From Bacillota bacterium (GTDB taxonomy: Bacteria > Bacillota > Clostridia > Oscillospirales > Acutalibacteraceae), in contig JAEWYE010000071.1 of the NCBI GenBank assembly GCA_023458755.1, forward strand, positions 1-35,525: a stretch of DNA of 35,525 nucleotides, given 5' to 3'. The position numbers and the translations under genes are program-made. This document shows, piece by piece, positions 6,833 to 15,100 of this stretch; positions within the stretch are counted from its first letter, which is position 1; the number at the start of each line of letters is the position of its first letter. The notes below the pieces were generated by a model that worked only from the letters and a program-made list of their open reading frames with translations, was not told where the DNA came from and ran no database searches.

Positions 6833-8428
6833 TCAACTACATTCCCCAACTACAGAATAAACCTCATATAACTCATCCATATGGTTCCATACAATTTCAA
6901 TTTTTTTGCTTCCATAGATATAGATGCTGTCAATCAGTTCATCAACCATTTCTTTTGAAAGCTCCGTAACCTCCTCATACCGTTTGAAGCTCTCGATTAT
7001 AGAACACGGCTGACTATTCTTCTGATAGCTGCTTTGCAGTGCCATTTCAAGTTCTGCCATTCGGGCATCCGTTTTCGCAATCTGCTTACCTGTATCTTCC
7101 TTTTCGCTTATGTAGCTGTCCCTGTCCAAAGTTCCAGCCTTGTACCGTTCATACGCCTTAACTTTTGAGGCTCTCAGCTTAGCAAGGACAGCTTGGAGCT
7201 GTTTCATCTGCTCCGTCAGAGCGGTTATGTCATTATGGGTTCGCGTCTTGATTTTATCCAAAAGCACTTCCATATCAAGCATGACCGCTATCTGCGTATG
7301 TATCACGGATAAAACGATCTGTGTCAGGCTGCTTTCGGTAATTCTGTCCTTTGGACAGTTGCTATCGGCTACATACTGATGGCGTTCACAATAATAATAT
7401 ACCCTCGTCGGAGTGCTGTTGCTTCTTCTCATAGCGTGCCTACAAACCCCGCATTTGACTTTGCCTGACAGGGGTCTGACCTCGGTGTGTTTTCTAATCC
7501 TTTGAGGGGAAGAAAAGCGTTCCTGCACCGAAGCAAACAGTTTTTTCGAAACAATCGCCTCATGGGTATTCGGAACGATAATCCACTGATCTTTCGGAAC
7601 CCGTTTTCCATGTTTGCTCCCAACAACAGGGGTACGGTTTTTCCCGTTTACCATTTTCCCCGTGTAGCGTTCATCGCGGATAATGGTCAGAACAGTGGTA
7701 TTCAGCCAATAGTTTCTATCCCCGACCACGTTGTATTTACGGTCGCAGCCCATAAGACGCTTATAGGCATACGGCGTCGGGATATTCTCTGAATTTAAGA
7801 CGGCGGCAATCTGGACTGCGTTTTTGCCCTCGTCCGCCATGGCAAAGATACGCCGGACTATGGCAGCGGCTGTTTCGTCAATCACCAGCTTTTTGCGGTT
7901 TTCCGATGATTTCGCATAACCGTAAGGGGCATGACTGCCGATAAACTCCCCCTTTTGCATTCGGGTTTTCTTTGCACTCCGTACCTTTTGCGACAGGTCT
8001 TTGCTGTACAGGGCATAGATCAGATTGCGGAAATCAACATCAAGCCCTCCTGTCGTGCCGTCAAAATCGTTGCTGTCAAAGCGGTCGTTTACAGAGATAA
8101 ACCGAACCTCCAAAAAGGGAAATATCTGTTCCAGATAATCTCCACTGTCAATATAGTTTCTTCCGAAACGGGAAAGGTCTTTCACAAGTATACAGCGTAT
8201 GTTTCCCGCACGCACTTCTTCCAGCAGGGCTTTCACACCCGGACGGTCAAAATTCGTACCGCTGTAGCCGTCATCACAAAACTCAACCACTTCATACTGT
8301 GAAAGCTCCGGGTAGTTTCCCACAAAGTTTATAAGAAGCTCCCGCTGGTTCGTAATGCTGTTGCTTTCACCTTCGTTTTTGTCCTCTTGGGATAAACGGA
8401 TATAACGGGCCAGGAGATTCTTGCTCAT
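6833..8428 (-). CDS. Large serine recombinase, third gene of the left triplet
   Basis: The 531-residue protein is a TnpX/TndX-type large serine recombinase, which cuts and rejoins DNA through a 5'-phosphoserine link at the ends of integrative elements. An N-terminal resolvase domain (residues ~5-150) carries YIRLSQED with nucleophile Ser13 and VKDLSRFGRNYI with catalytic arginines. A recombinase domain follows from ~160, then a zinc ribbon (CGVCRHAMRR and the later CERH and NC positions), and a coiled-coil-rich C-terminus around ALTEQMKQLQAVLAKLRASK. The start overlaps the upstream gene's stop as ATGA, so the triplet is one operon. It is the last gene before the putative element end near 6760-6830. 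A close relative is at 26123-27766. Confidence 0.93.
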   Translation of the reverse strand: MSKNLLARYIRLSQEDKNEGESNSITNQRELLINFVGNYPELSQYEVVEFCDDGYSGTNFDRPGVKALLEEVRAGNIRCILVKDLSRFGRNYIDSGDYLEQIFPFLEVRFISVNDRFDSNDFDGTTGGLDVDFRNLIYALYSKDLSQKVRSAKKTRMQKGEFIGSHAPYGYAKSSENRKKLVIDETAAAIVRRIFAMADEGKNAVQIAAVLNSENIPTPYAYKRLMGCDRKYNVVGDRNYWLNTTVLTIIRDERYTGKMVNGKNRTPVVGSKHGKRVPKDQWIIVPNTHEAIVSKKLFASVQERFSSPQRIRKHTEVRPLSGKVKCGVCRHAMRRSNSTPTRVYYYCERHQYVADSNCPKDRITESSLTQIVLSVIHTQIAVMLDMEVLLDKIKTRTHNDITALTEQMKQLQAVLAKLRASKVKAYERYKAGTLDRDSYISEKEDTGKQIAKTDARMAELEMALQSSYQKNSQPCSIIESFKRYEEVTELSKEMVDELIDSIYIYGSKKIEIVWNHMDELYEVYSVVGECS

Positions 8429-10095
8429 ACGCTCTCCTCCTCGACCTCTGCCTTGATATAGGGTCGCAAACTTTCAAATTCATCCCTGTAACGAAAGCAG
8501 ATGGATACGGTTTTATCGTCCCATATTTCCACCCGTTCTATCAATTCGGCAGCCATTTCTCTCGTTATGGCTTTATTCTTTCTCCATTTTTTCAAAGCTG
8601 TGAGCCATGGATTCTGAGGGGTCAGCATGGTGTCCTGCCTGTACTTTTGCAGGGACAGCTCATCAAGGCGGCTCCGCAAAACATCTGCATCTTCCTCATA
8701 CTTGGATTTTGTAAAGAGATATTCTGCTTCATCAAGGAGCTTTGCCCGATAGTCCTCATATAAGGAGCTTCTGAGCATAGACAGTCTGGACAGCTTTTTT
8801 TCTGTTTCAGTTATCTCTGTGTCAAGGACATTTTGGCGCTGGCTGAAGCTATTCCTCTCATTCAGTTTCGATACCAGCCGTTCTGTGTCGACGGCAAGAT
8901 CAATCTGCTTACGGATAGCCGTATAGAGAACGTCTAACAGCTCCGGTTCATCCATCCGCTTTTTCGTACAATCGTTTTTGGATATATCCTCATAGGTAGC
9001 ACAAGTAAAGTAATAGAATGCCGTACCGTCTGCTTTGGGCATCTTGCGGCGTTTCATACTCCGCTTACAGTCACCGCAGAAAACCAGTCCTTGAAGAACG
9101 CCTGACTCTTGCGGTTTCTTTATATTTTCTACAATGGATTCCCGTTTCCGTTTCATTTGCCGCACAGCCAGAAAGGTTTCTTCATCAACCAGCGGTTCAT
9201 GGGTATGCTTGGTTTCCACCCACTGCTCCTGCGGCATATTCACGCAACCGCCCCATAGGTCGGATTTGGTTTTGCCCTGAACCATGTGTCCGAGATAAAC
9301 CGGGTTGACTAAAATCCTGCGGACAGCGCTTTTATACCAATACCGCACGTTGGCATAACGCTCACTTTTTAAGATTCCCTTTGTGTATCGATACCGGCTG
9401 GGTGAGGGAACCCCCAATTCATTCAGCCTCTGCGCAATGCGCATATCTCCCATGCCAACCCTTGCCCACTTAAAAATGTTTCGGACAACGGGCGCGGTTT
9501 CCTCATCAATCACCAGCTTGCCGCCATCCGCTTTCAGGTAGCCGTAAGCTGCAACACATCCGGTAAATTCCCCTCGGTGTCTCTTAACCGCAAGCCCCGA
9601 TTTTGTCTTTTGGGATATATCTCTGGCATACACATCATGAATCAGGTTTTTCAACGGGACAACATAGCCTTCATCCTGATTGTTGGGGTTCAGGCTGTCA
9701 TAATTGTCGTTCACGGAGATAAAGCGTACATGAAAAAACGGCAGTATTTTTTCAAGATAGGTCCCGGTTTCAATGTAGTTTCTGCCGAAACGGGAAAGGT
9801 CCTTCACGACAATGCAATTGATTTTTCCTTGTTTTACCGCTTCCATCATCTCATGAAAGCCGGGACGCTCAAAGTTCGTCCCCGTCTGATTGATGTCCTT
9901 AAAAATTGATATGAGCTTTAAGTAGGGTCTTTCCCCAATATAGCGTTCCAGCATGGCAATCTGATTGCCGATGGAATCGCTTTCCTTTTTCCGGTCATCT
10001 TCAAAAGACAGCCGCCCATAGATACAGGTATTCCATGACGGCTCTAAAACGGTCTGGGCGGGAGTTTCTATCGCTTTTCTGCTGATTCTCGCCAT
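8425..10095 (-). CDS. Large serine recombinase, second gene of the left triplet
   Basis: The 556-residue protein has the same domain plan as its neighbours: a resolvase catalytic domain with IYGRLSFEDD (Ser30) and VKDLSRFGRNYI, a recombinase domain containing RRILVNPVYLGHMVQGK, a zinc ribbon with CGDCKRSMKRRKM and later CATYEDI and DC, and a coiled-coil tail. A longer reading to an ATG at 10119 is possible, but the ATG at 10095 follows the previous stop by one base and has a G-rich ribosome binding site (AGGGGGGATG), so I prefer it. It has an N-terminal extension of about 20 residues before the catalytic domain compared with the third-gene type, shared with its counterpart at 27763-29439. Confidence 0.92.
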   Translation of the reverse strand: MARISRKAIETPAQTVLEPSWNTCIYGRLSFEDDRKKESDSIGNQIAMLERYIGERPYLKLISIFKDINQTGTNFERPGFHEMMEAVKQGKINCIVVKDLSRFGRNYIETGTYLEKILPFFHVRFISVNDNYDSLNPNNQDEGYVVPLKNLIHDVYARDISQKTKSGLAVKRHRGEFTGCVAAYGYLKADGGKLVIDEETAPVVRNIFKWARVGMGDMRIAQRLNELGVPSPSRYRYTKGILKSERYANVRYWYKSAVRRILVNPVYLGHMVQGKTKSDLWGGCVNMPQEQWVETKHTHEPLVDEETFLAVRQMKRKRESIVENIKKPQESGVLQGLVFCGDCKRSMKRRKMPKADGTAFYYFTCATYEDISKNDCTKKRMDEPELLDVLYTAIRKQIDLAVDTERLVSKLNERNSFSQRQNVLDTEITETEKKLSRLSMLRSSLYEDYRAKLLDEAEYLFTKSKYEEDADVLRSRLDELSLQKYRQDTMLTPQNPWLTALKKWRKNKAITREMAAELIERVEIWDDKTVSICFRYRDEFESLRPYIKAEVEEESV

Positions 10096-10096
10096 T

Positions 10097-11764
10097 CTAC
10101 ATCCCCCCCTGTCTTGCAATCAGAGAGGGTTCCGCAATCAGTTTTTTGGCGTTTTCAGCAAAGAGCAGCGCCCGTTCATATTCATATTGATACCGGAACC
10201 GGATTTCTACCCGGTTGCCGGGATAGACATGAATCCACTCAATCAGGGAAACCATGACCTTTCTGGACAGCTCGGTGATATTCCGATTCCTTTTAAAGTC
10301 TTCCACCCAAATGCTGTTTGCCCCTTTTCCCGCAAGAATCGTATTTCGATCCTGTTCCAGCCGTTCGGCAGCTTGCTGTGCTTCCTCACACCTTTTCCCG
10401 TAGATGTCCTTGAATTCTCTGTATTCCTCTGCATCAATCACACCGCTTTTCAAGTCCTCATAAACAGACACCTTGAGATTTTTATACTTTTCGATTTCCT
10501 CCTGCTTCATCAGAAGCTGGGTATCAATCTTTCGGATTTCCTCCTGCTGCATAGGAAGTGTGTTGATAAACGAGAGAATCTGCTCTATATCCAGAATCGA
10601 AGCGATATGATTTTGAAGTGCTTGCAGAACCGCCTTTTCCAGTATCTGCTCACTGATGCAGTGAGTGCTGCAGCCGTCCCCGGCCTTATTCTTGGAGCAA
10701 TAATAATAGGCGTAACGCTTACCGCCTGCAGGTACGATCTTCCGTACCATGCCGCTCTTGCAGTCTGCGCAGAAAATCAGGCCGGAGAACGGATAAACCG
10801 TTTCCTCGTCCGGTGCGATACGGGTATCCTGTGCAAGAACACGGTTCACCGTATCAAACACTTCCTGCGAAATAATCGGCTCATGGGTGTTTTCCACCCG
10901 AATCCATTTATCCTCCGGCTTCAGCACCCGCTGTTTGATTTTGTAGTTGGGGGTGCTTTCCTTGCCCTGCACAAGATGCCCTGCATAAATGGGGTTTTTC
11001 AGGATGCGGCCGATTGCCACGGCAGTCCATTTTGCCGTGGGCTTTACCTGAAAACTGGTAGCAAAATGAAGCCCCGATAACCGCTTATATTCCATAGGGG
11101 ACGGTTCACTGATTTCATTGAGTCGGTCGGCTATCCCTTGCTGGCTTAATCCCTCCAGCTTCCATGCAAAAATATCCCGCACAATCTTTGCAGCATAGGG
11201 GTCAATGACCAGTTGATTTTTATTTTCTTCCGACTTCAAATAACCGTATACGGCAAAGGAGCCGATGAATTCGCCCTTTTTGCGCTTTATATCAAGCTGG
11301 CTCCTGATTTTAACGGAAATGTCCCTGCAATACGCATCGTTGACAAGGTTCTTGAAAGGAATGATGATTTCGTCTGACTGTGTTCTTTCTTTTGCGCTGT
11401 CATAGCCATCGTTAATGGCAATGAAGCGTACACCCAAGAACGGAAAAGTCCGTTCAATATACCGGCCTGCCTCTATGTAGTTCCTGCCGAAACGGGACAG
11501 GTCTTTGACAATAATGCAATTGATCCGTCCGGCTTTCACATCCTCCATCATCAGATTGAAGGCAGGACGATTAAAGTCAACGCCACTAAATCCATCATCT
11601 ATTCGTTCCGAACAGAGAAAGATTTCAGGCGTTGACTTTACAAAATTAGCTATTAAATCTCTTTGGCTGGAAATGCTGTCGCTTTCCGTTTTGTCGCCGT
11701 CCTCTTTGGACAGACGCAAATACCCGGCAGCATTATAAACGATTGTTTCCTTGCTTAATGGCAT
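10097..11764 (-). CDS. Large serine recombinase, first gene of the left triplet
   Basis: The 555-residue protein has a resolvase domain with YLRLSKEDGD (Ser19), RIDDGFSGVDFNRP and VKDLSRFGRNYI. A recombinase domain (RILKNPIYAGHLVQGKE), a zinc ribbon (FCADCKSGMVRK, later CSKNKAGDGC) and coiled-coil segments such as LLMKQEEIEKYKNLKVSVYEDL follow. The ATG at 11764 is preceded by GGGAGG. It opens the three-gene operon, behind the conserved promoter at 11845-11873. The catalytic residues are all present, so the left triplet may still be functional even though the upstream sigma and helicase genes are broken. Confidence 0.93.
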   Translation of the reverse strand: MPLSKETIVYNAAGYLRLSKEDGDKTESDSISSQRDLIANFVKSTPEIFLCSERIDDGFSGVDFNRPAFNLMMEDVKAGRINCIIVKDLSRFGRNYIEAGRYIERTFPFLGVRFIAINDGYDSAKERTQSDEIIIPFKNLVNDAYCRDISVKIRSQLDIKRKKGEFIGSFAVYGYLKSEENKNQLVIDPYAAKIVRDIFAWKLEGLSQQGIADRLNEISEPSPMEYKRLSGLHFATSFQVKPTAKWTAVAIGRILKNPIYAGHLVQGKESTPNYKIKQRVLKPEDKWIRVENTHEPIISQEVFDTVNRVLAQDTRIAPDEETVYPFSGLIFCADCKSGMVRKIVPAGGKRYAYYYCSKNKAGDGCSTHCISEQILEKAVLQALQNHIASILDIEQILSFINTLPMQQEEIRKIDTQLLMKQEEIEKYKNLKVSVYEDLKSGVIDAEEYREFKDIYGKRCEEAQQAAERLEQDRNTILAGKGANSIWVEDFKRNRNITELSRKVMVSLIEWIHVYPGNRVEIRFRYQYEYERALLFAENAKKLIAEPSLIARQGGM

Positions 11765-11844
11765 AACGAAACCTCCCGATTGAAAAAGTCAAGAAGCAAA
11801 ACCTGACTGAATCAATGGGCGTTCGCTAATATTAGTCCGTTTTT

Positions 11845-11873
11845 ATTTTAGCACCTTTCTCAGGGCGCGTCCA
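11845..11873 (-). promoter_or_regulatory. Promoter of the left recombinase operon
   Basis: On the minus strand TGGACG (11873-11868), a 17-base spacer and TAAAAT (11850-11845) lie about 80 bases before the recombinase ATG. The same arrangement, with TATAAT, occurs at 31190-31218. A perfect 10-bp palindrome CTAATATTAG (11826-11835) sits just downstream of the -10 box in both copies and may be a binding site. Evidence is conservation between two diverged copies. Confidence 0.6.
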
Positions 11874-11933
11874 GACTAAACAGCAGCTTTTGCAACCCCC
11901 ATGGTCAGGCCCCGCCCAAAAAAATCATCCATC

Positions 11934-12197
11934 TCACATCATCCTCAATAAACTTTCCATTCTGTCCTCCAGCGTAGCGTCGGTATTGTTAAAGCTGATT
12001 TTAACAACCACCTTGCCGCACCGATAGCAATATGGATTTCCTATTTGCCGGATAAAATCCAGTATCCGTTCTTCTTTGGGCAGCTTTGTATTGACCTTTA
12101 TATCGTTAATGTCAACCAGCGCATCTGGGTTGACTGTTCGCACATCCACCTGTTTTAATGCCGAAAAATCCATTTGGGAGAAATCAGAGTTTCCCAT
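11934..12197 (-). CDS. DUF6870-like small protein
   Basis: The 87-residue protein contains DVRTVNPDALVDINDIKV, LPKEERILDFIRQIGNPYC and GKVVVKISF, a conserved accessory-element family I recall as DUF6870. A CxxC pair (CYRC) near residue 57 suggests a small metal site, but no function is established. GGGAGG precedes the ATG. The counterpart at 31281-31538 is about 80% alike by eye. In both copies it lies between the helicase and the recombinase promoter. Confidence 0.7.
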   Translation of the reverse strand: MGNSDFSQMDFSALKQVDVRTVNPDALVDINDIKVNTKLPKEERILDFIRQIGNPYCYRCGKVVVKISFNNTDATLEDRMESLLRMM

Positions 12198-12260
12198 GGC
12201 TTACCCTCCCATCTATAAAAATGACGCTCCTATAGGAATATATGAAATCTGCCGATTGTC

Positions 12261-12470
12261 CTATTCAAAGTATGCATTGTCCTTCTTTGACCGGATAAAA
12301 CGGCTAACGTCCGAAAGCCGCTTTGTCACCGGCATATCGGACAGTGCCGCCAAAATATCATTTTTATAGCGGCGGCCTGCGCGGCTGTCCAGAATGGAAA
12401 ATACACAGGAATCGCTTTCACGGCGTAGGCCCCGGCCAATCCACTGGCGGAGCTTAATGAGCATACCTGG
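12261..12470 (-). pseudogene. C-terminal remnant of the DinG-type helicase
   Basis: The segment matches the last ~70 codons of the intact helicase at 31691-33952: PGMLIKLRQWIGRGLRRESD, then CVFSILDSRAGRRYKNDILA and a tail ending AYFE. It carries helicase motif VI (QWIGRGLRR). Homology stops at about 12470, where sequence jumps directly into the sigma-factor gene. The ATPase motifs and Fe-S cysteines are gone. Confidence 0.85.
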
Positions 12471-12693
12471 GATGATCGACATCCAGACGGCTTGTCCGAT
12501 TTTCATGTGTGACTTGCTGATGATAGATTTCATCCGACAGGGCTTTCAGCTCCAGAAAGTCCTCTGCGGTTTTGCCGGGATTCTCCGCAAGGTAGTCCTC
12601 CAGTGTGATTTCCACAATGCGGTCGGCAAAGCGGTACACAATGCCTTCGCTGAATTTGTTTAGGGCATAGTCGCTGTCTTTATAATTCTTCAT
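12471..12693 (-). pseudogene. N-terminal remnant of the sigma-70-like factor, fused to the helicase fragment
   Basis: From an ATG at 12693, behind GGAGGAAAGG, the sequence reads KNYKDSDYALNKFSEGIVYR and follows the intact sigma gene (34464-34955) through HENRTSRLDV. It then changes to helicase-derived DNA at about 12471. Sigma region 4 is absent. The start here is ATG, whereas the intact copy uses TTG. Confidence 0.85.
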
Positions 12694-12848
12694 ATTCCTT
12701 TCCTCCGATCTGTTCTGCAAAAATGCGAAAACAGATTGGAGGGCGGGGAACGGCAATTTAGAAGTGGAACTATCTTATATTGAAATAAATATGATTTGTA
12801 ATACTCTGTAAATTCTAGTCGTTGTGTTTGTTTTCTTGTCGAAATCGG

Positions 12849-12921
12849 GTAGGAGGTAGATAATTATTTTATCTACCGACCTCCCACACCACCTAGCATA
12901 CCGTTCGGTACTAGGCGGTTC
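12849..12921 (-). ncRNA. Group II intron domains V and VI
   Basis: Domain V is a ~32-nt hairpin (12888-12919) with ACCGCCTAG and CTAGGTGGT arms and a GAAC terminal loop. Domain VI is a hairpin of GGTAGATAA against TTATCTACC at about 12853-12876, then CTCCTACCCGAT. These are the most conserved ribozyme parts and appear intact. Confidence 0.75.
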
Positions 12922-12929
12922 CTTAGTTT

Positions 12930-13256
12930 TCATAAACTACCCAGCTTGGCTATTATTTTATTTGAAAAGATTTGGTTCAGCACCTGTGCCATTCTCCAAT
13001 AACCTTTTCTGCTACATGCATGTTCCTTGGCTCTCCAATGTTCACAGCCTAATGCTTTGAGCATTATGTTTGCAACCATCTTGGTACTATGACTTCTGCT
13101 GACTTCTTGCCATTCGTTATTACTACAAGTTTCATACTCTGTTTTCACTTGCTGACAAGACCTCCCTTGGTACCACACGTTTCTTTCTCTCCATCTATCT
13201 GCCACATTTACTACAGTTAATTCCGAGTAGTTATTGGACTTCAGCTTGTCTTGCAA
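12930..13256 (-). pseudogene. Remnant of the group II intron-encoded reverse transcriptase/maturase
   Basis: The C-terminal ~40 codons (LKALGCEHWRAKEHACSRKG, then YWRMAQVL) match the end of bacterial group II intron maturases, where the RKGYWR motif is typical. The upstream part of this 108-codon frame matches intron RNA rather than protein. All reverse transcriptase motifs (YADD and others) are missing, so the intron cannot encode its own mobility. Confidence 0.7.
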
Positions 13257-13433
13257 CCTTATCCTTAACTATAGCCTGATGTGGTTTCTGTTCGTCAGAC
13301 CAGAGATTTGCCTCCACCTTCCTTCAGATTCCACCTCACGGTGGACATCCTTGGTCTTGGCTATATCCTTCCCACTACTAGGGTGGACTAAGGACTTTCA
13401 CCCATTAGGAACGTGCGCCGCAAGGCGCACAAG

Positions 13434-13474
13434 AAAAAAGCAGCAGTTCGCACAAGGCAAACTACTGACTTTTT
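13434..13474 (-). terminator. Second attenuator/terminator of the left module
   Basis: GTCAGTAGTTTGC and GCGAACTGCTGC pair with a few G-U wobbles, followed by TTTTTT on the minus strand. It corresponds to 35092-35134 in the right module. The group II intron starts at 13430, directly behind it. Confidence 0.75.
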
Positions 13475-13531
13475 TAAATAGTTTTATGAAATTGTATATG
13501 TATTGGGTGGCATAGACGGATTGTGCCGTCT

Positions 13532-13573
13532 TTATTTCTCCCTCCAAAAAGGCAAGAAACAGAGCATAAGCAT
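13532..13573 (-). CDS. 13-codon leader peptide (MLMLCFLPFWREK)
   Basis: An ATG at 13573 behind AAAGGGGG opens a 13-codon frame ending in TAA, between the first and second terminators. The right module has a leader of exactly the same length at the same place (35184-35225) but with different residues. Conservation of position, length and ribosome binding site rather than sequence suggests that translation of this region matters, as in leader-peptide attenuators. Function is inferred. Confidence 0.5.
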   Translation of the reverse strand: MLMLCFLPFWREK

Positions 13574-13639
13574 CAGGACCCCCTTTCACAAGAGCATTGC
13601 ACTGCAAAAGCCGGTATCCTGATATCTGTATGATCCGTC

Positions 13640-13685
13640 AAAAGGTAACAAGGACCTACCCTCTGTTAGAGAGGGCAGGCCCTTG
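13640..13685 (-). terminator. Riboswitch expression-platform hairpin, left module
   Basis: A 16-bp stem (CAAGGGCCTGCCCTCT with AGAGGGTAGGTCCTTG, two G-U pairs) with a 5-base loop follows the aptamer by about 6 bases. The tail (TTACCTTTTG) is only weakly T-rich compared with the right copy. Confidence 0.65.
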
Positions 13686-13690
13686 CGGTT

Positions 13691-13779
13691 TTTGGCAGCC
13701 AGGCTATCATAACGTCCGAAAACGTCTTAGACCCTGTAACTTTGCGTCCCCGGCTTTAGCCGGGTTTGCCCTTGGCTAT
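13691..13779 (-). promoter_or_regulatory. c-di-GMP-I (GEMM) riboswitch, left copy
   Basis: The minus strand carries the class I cyclic di-GMP aptamer signature in order: AAGGGCAAACC, a P2 hairpin CCGGC-TAAA-GCCGG, GGGACGCAAAG, GGGTCTAAG, a P3 hairpin GACGTTTTCGGACGT, and TATGATAGCCTGGCTGCC. This follows the GEMM consensus closely. It begins about 45 bases after the DtxR-type gene and is followed by a terminator hairpin, a leader peptide and the truncated sigma gene. OFF logic (ligand stabilises termination) is the usual clostridial outcome but is inference here. Confidence 0.9.
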
Positions 13780-13823
13780 TTTACTTATTTCTAAATAAGG
13801 TTTTGAAAAGGATAAAAAGCTAT

Positions 13824-14195
13824 TTAATGTTTTTGAGCCAAATACACATTGCGTACCTTTTCGAAAGTTTGATCGCTTAAAATATGTTCCATCCGGCAGG
13901 CATCCTGTTCTGCTGTCTTCTCATCTACGCCCAGGGATGTAAGGATTTCTACAAAGCATGTATGTCGTTCTAATATCCTCTTTGCATAAACAAGTCCATT
14001 TTCGGTTAAACATAGATTCCATTCATTATCCACAATTAACAATCCCTTTTCTCGGAGGAGTTTTACTGCATGGCTGACACTTGCCTTTGAAAAATTCATA
14101 TATCTGGCAACATCCACAGACCGTACGACACCGCTTCCTTCTTTCAGTATTAGAATGGTTTTTAAATAATCCTCCAACGATTTTCCAATCAGCAA
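13824..14195 (-). CDS. DtxR/MntR-family metal-dependent regulator
   Basis: The 123-residue protein has the DtxR winged helix (SLEDYLKTILIL, VRSVDVARYMNFSKASVSHA) and a dimerisation/metal-binding region with ACRMEHILSD, which corresponds to the CxxEH metal ligands of DtxR. There is no C-terminal SH3-like domain, as in short MntR-like proteins. I chose the TTG at 14195 because a near-perfect AGGAGGTGA lies just before it; an ATG at 14264 adds residues unlike the family. An IS5 remnant ends just upstream, so its original neighbour is lost. Likely role: iron- or manganese-responsive repressor. Confidence 0.85.
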   Translation of the reverse strand: MLIGKSLEDYLKTILILKEGSGVVRSVDVARYMNFSKASVSHAVKLLREKGLLIVDNEWNLCLTENGLVYAKRILERHTCFVEILTSLGVDEKTAEQDACRMEHILSDQTFEKVRNVYLAQKH

Positions 14196-14275
14196 AGAAT
14201 CACCTCCTATTTGCTTACGCCAAGTAACTTTTTTAGTCATACGAGATATGAACGAAAAGAACAAAAATAATTTAA

Positions 14276-15100
14276 GGAACCTCTGAACAAAAGTCGTAAA
14301 CAGAGTATTTTAACCAAGTGAGAACAAGGATGCCTTGCAGACCGGGTTGTTAGTACCGAATTTCGGTGCCCGCATTACCGGATTTATCCCCGCTTTTGCG
14401 GAATTGGGCGCACTGCTCCCTTATCAGTTCTCGCGGAGGTTTCGCCCTGCCATTGCCAGCATATAAAGATTTGAGCACGCAAACATGGCATACAACCGGT
14501 TCCCGTTTTTCATCAAGCCTCTGTACCGGGTTTTCGTGTAGCCGAATTGGCATTTGATGATGCGAAAAACGTGCTCCACTTTGCATCGCACCGAGGATTT
14601 GCATTGTTCGATGAAACGCTCCCAATCAATGGCGTTGTCGGAAACCCTGGGCAGACTGTGCGGACGGCGGTTGATACGGTAGTCGATTCCGGATAAATGC
14701 GCGTCATTCCTAAACTCCGGGCGCTTTTGAATACCAAGATAACCGGAATCGCCATAGACAACCTCGTCGTCCTTACGGATGAGTTTCGTCGCTGCGGTCA
14801 CATCGTGTTTATTGGCAGCAGTCACCTCTATTATGTGAACCAGCCCGCTGCCGGTGTCAACGCCGGCGTGACACTTCATACCGAAGCGCCATTCATTGCC
14901 CTTTTTGTTTGATGCATCTCCGGGTCGCGTGCTTTCTCCGCATTTTTTGTAGAACTGGGTGCGTTGATGATGGTAGCGTCTACAATCGTGCCGCCTTTCA
15001 TCATGTGGCCAGTGGCAACCATGACGCGGTTAATGGCGTCGAAAAACAGCTCGTTTAGCCCGTTTTTCTCCAGCAGATGCCGGAACTTGCAAAGCGTTAT
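14276..15100 (-). mobile_element. Truncated IS5-family element
   Basis: GGAACCTCTGAAC at 14276 looks like an IS5 terminal inverted repeat and is preceded by TTAA, a typical YTAR-type target. The other end is missing: homology stops around 15080-15100, at the junction with an IS1182 remnant. Confidence 0.7.
14424..15100 (-). pseudogene. IS5-family transposase, 5'-truncated and frameshifted
   Basis: Two minus-strand frames together give an IS5 DDE transposase. The upstream part (about 15100-14880) reads TLCKFRHLLEKNGL through DATIINAPSSTKNAEKARDP. The downstream part (14879-14424) starts MKCHAGVDTGSGLVH and includes DDEVVYGDSGYLG and the C-terminal VEHVFRIIKCQFGYTKTRYRGL. The frames are joined by a one-base loss in an A-run near 14910. 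The first ~80 codons are absent. Non-functional unless the A-run is a programmed frameshift, and even then truncated. Confidence 0.82.

Larger units (their letters stand above)
12844..13430 (-). mobile_element. Miniature group II intron (internally deleted, class C-like)
   Basis: On the minus strand the element begins GTGCGCC at 13430, the canonical group II 5' end. It contains intron-core-like sequence and ends with domain V and domain VI hairpins and CCCGAT near 12844. At 587 bp it is far shorter than a full intron of about 1.9 kb or more, because most of the reverse transcriptase is missing. It lies three bases after the T-run of an intrinsic terminator, the known target preference of class C introns. 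The paralogous module at 35092-35134 has the same terminator with no intron, which defines the empty site. Confidence 0.82.

Noticed and set aside
10187..11080. Long plus-strand open frame of 297 codons
   Set aside because: It lies fully opposite an intact serine recombinase gene, has low-complexity composition and no start signal; a shadow frame. Similar shadows occur opposite the other recombinases.
13398..13607. 69-codon minus-strand open frame across the left leader region
   Set aside because: It runs through the terminator hairpin and into the group II intron; the 13-codon frame at 13532-13573 with AAAGGGGG is the better candidate.
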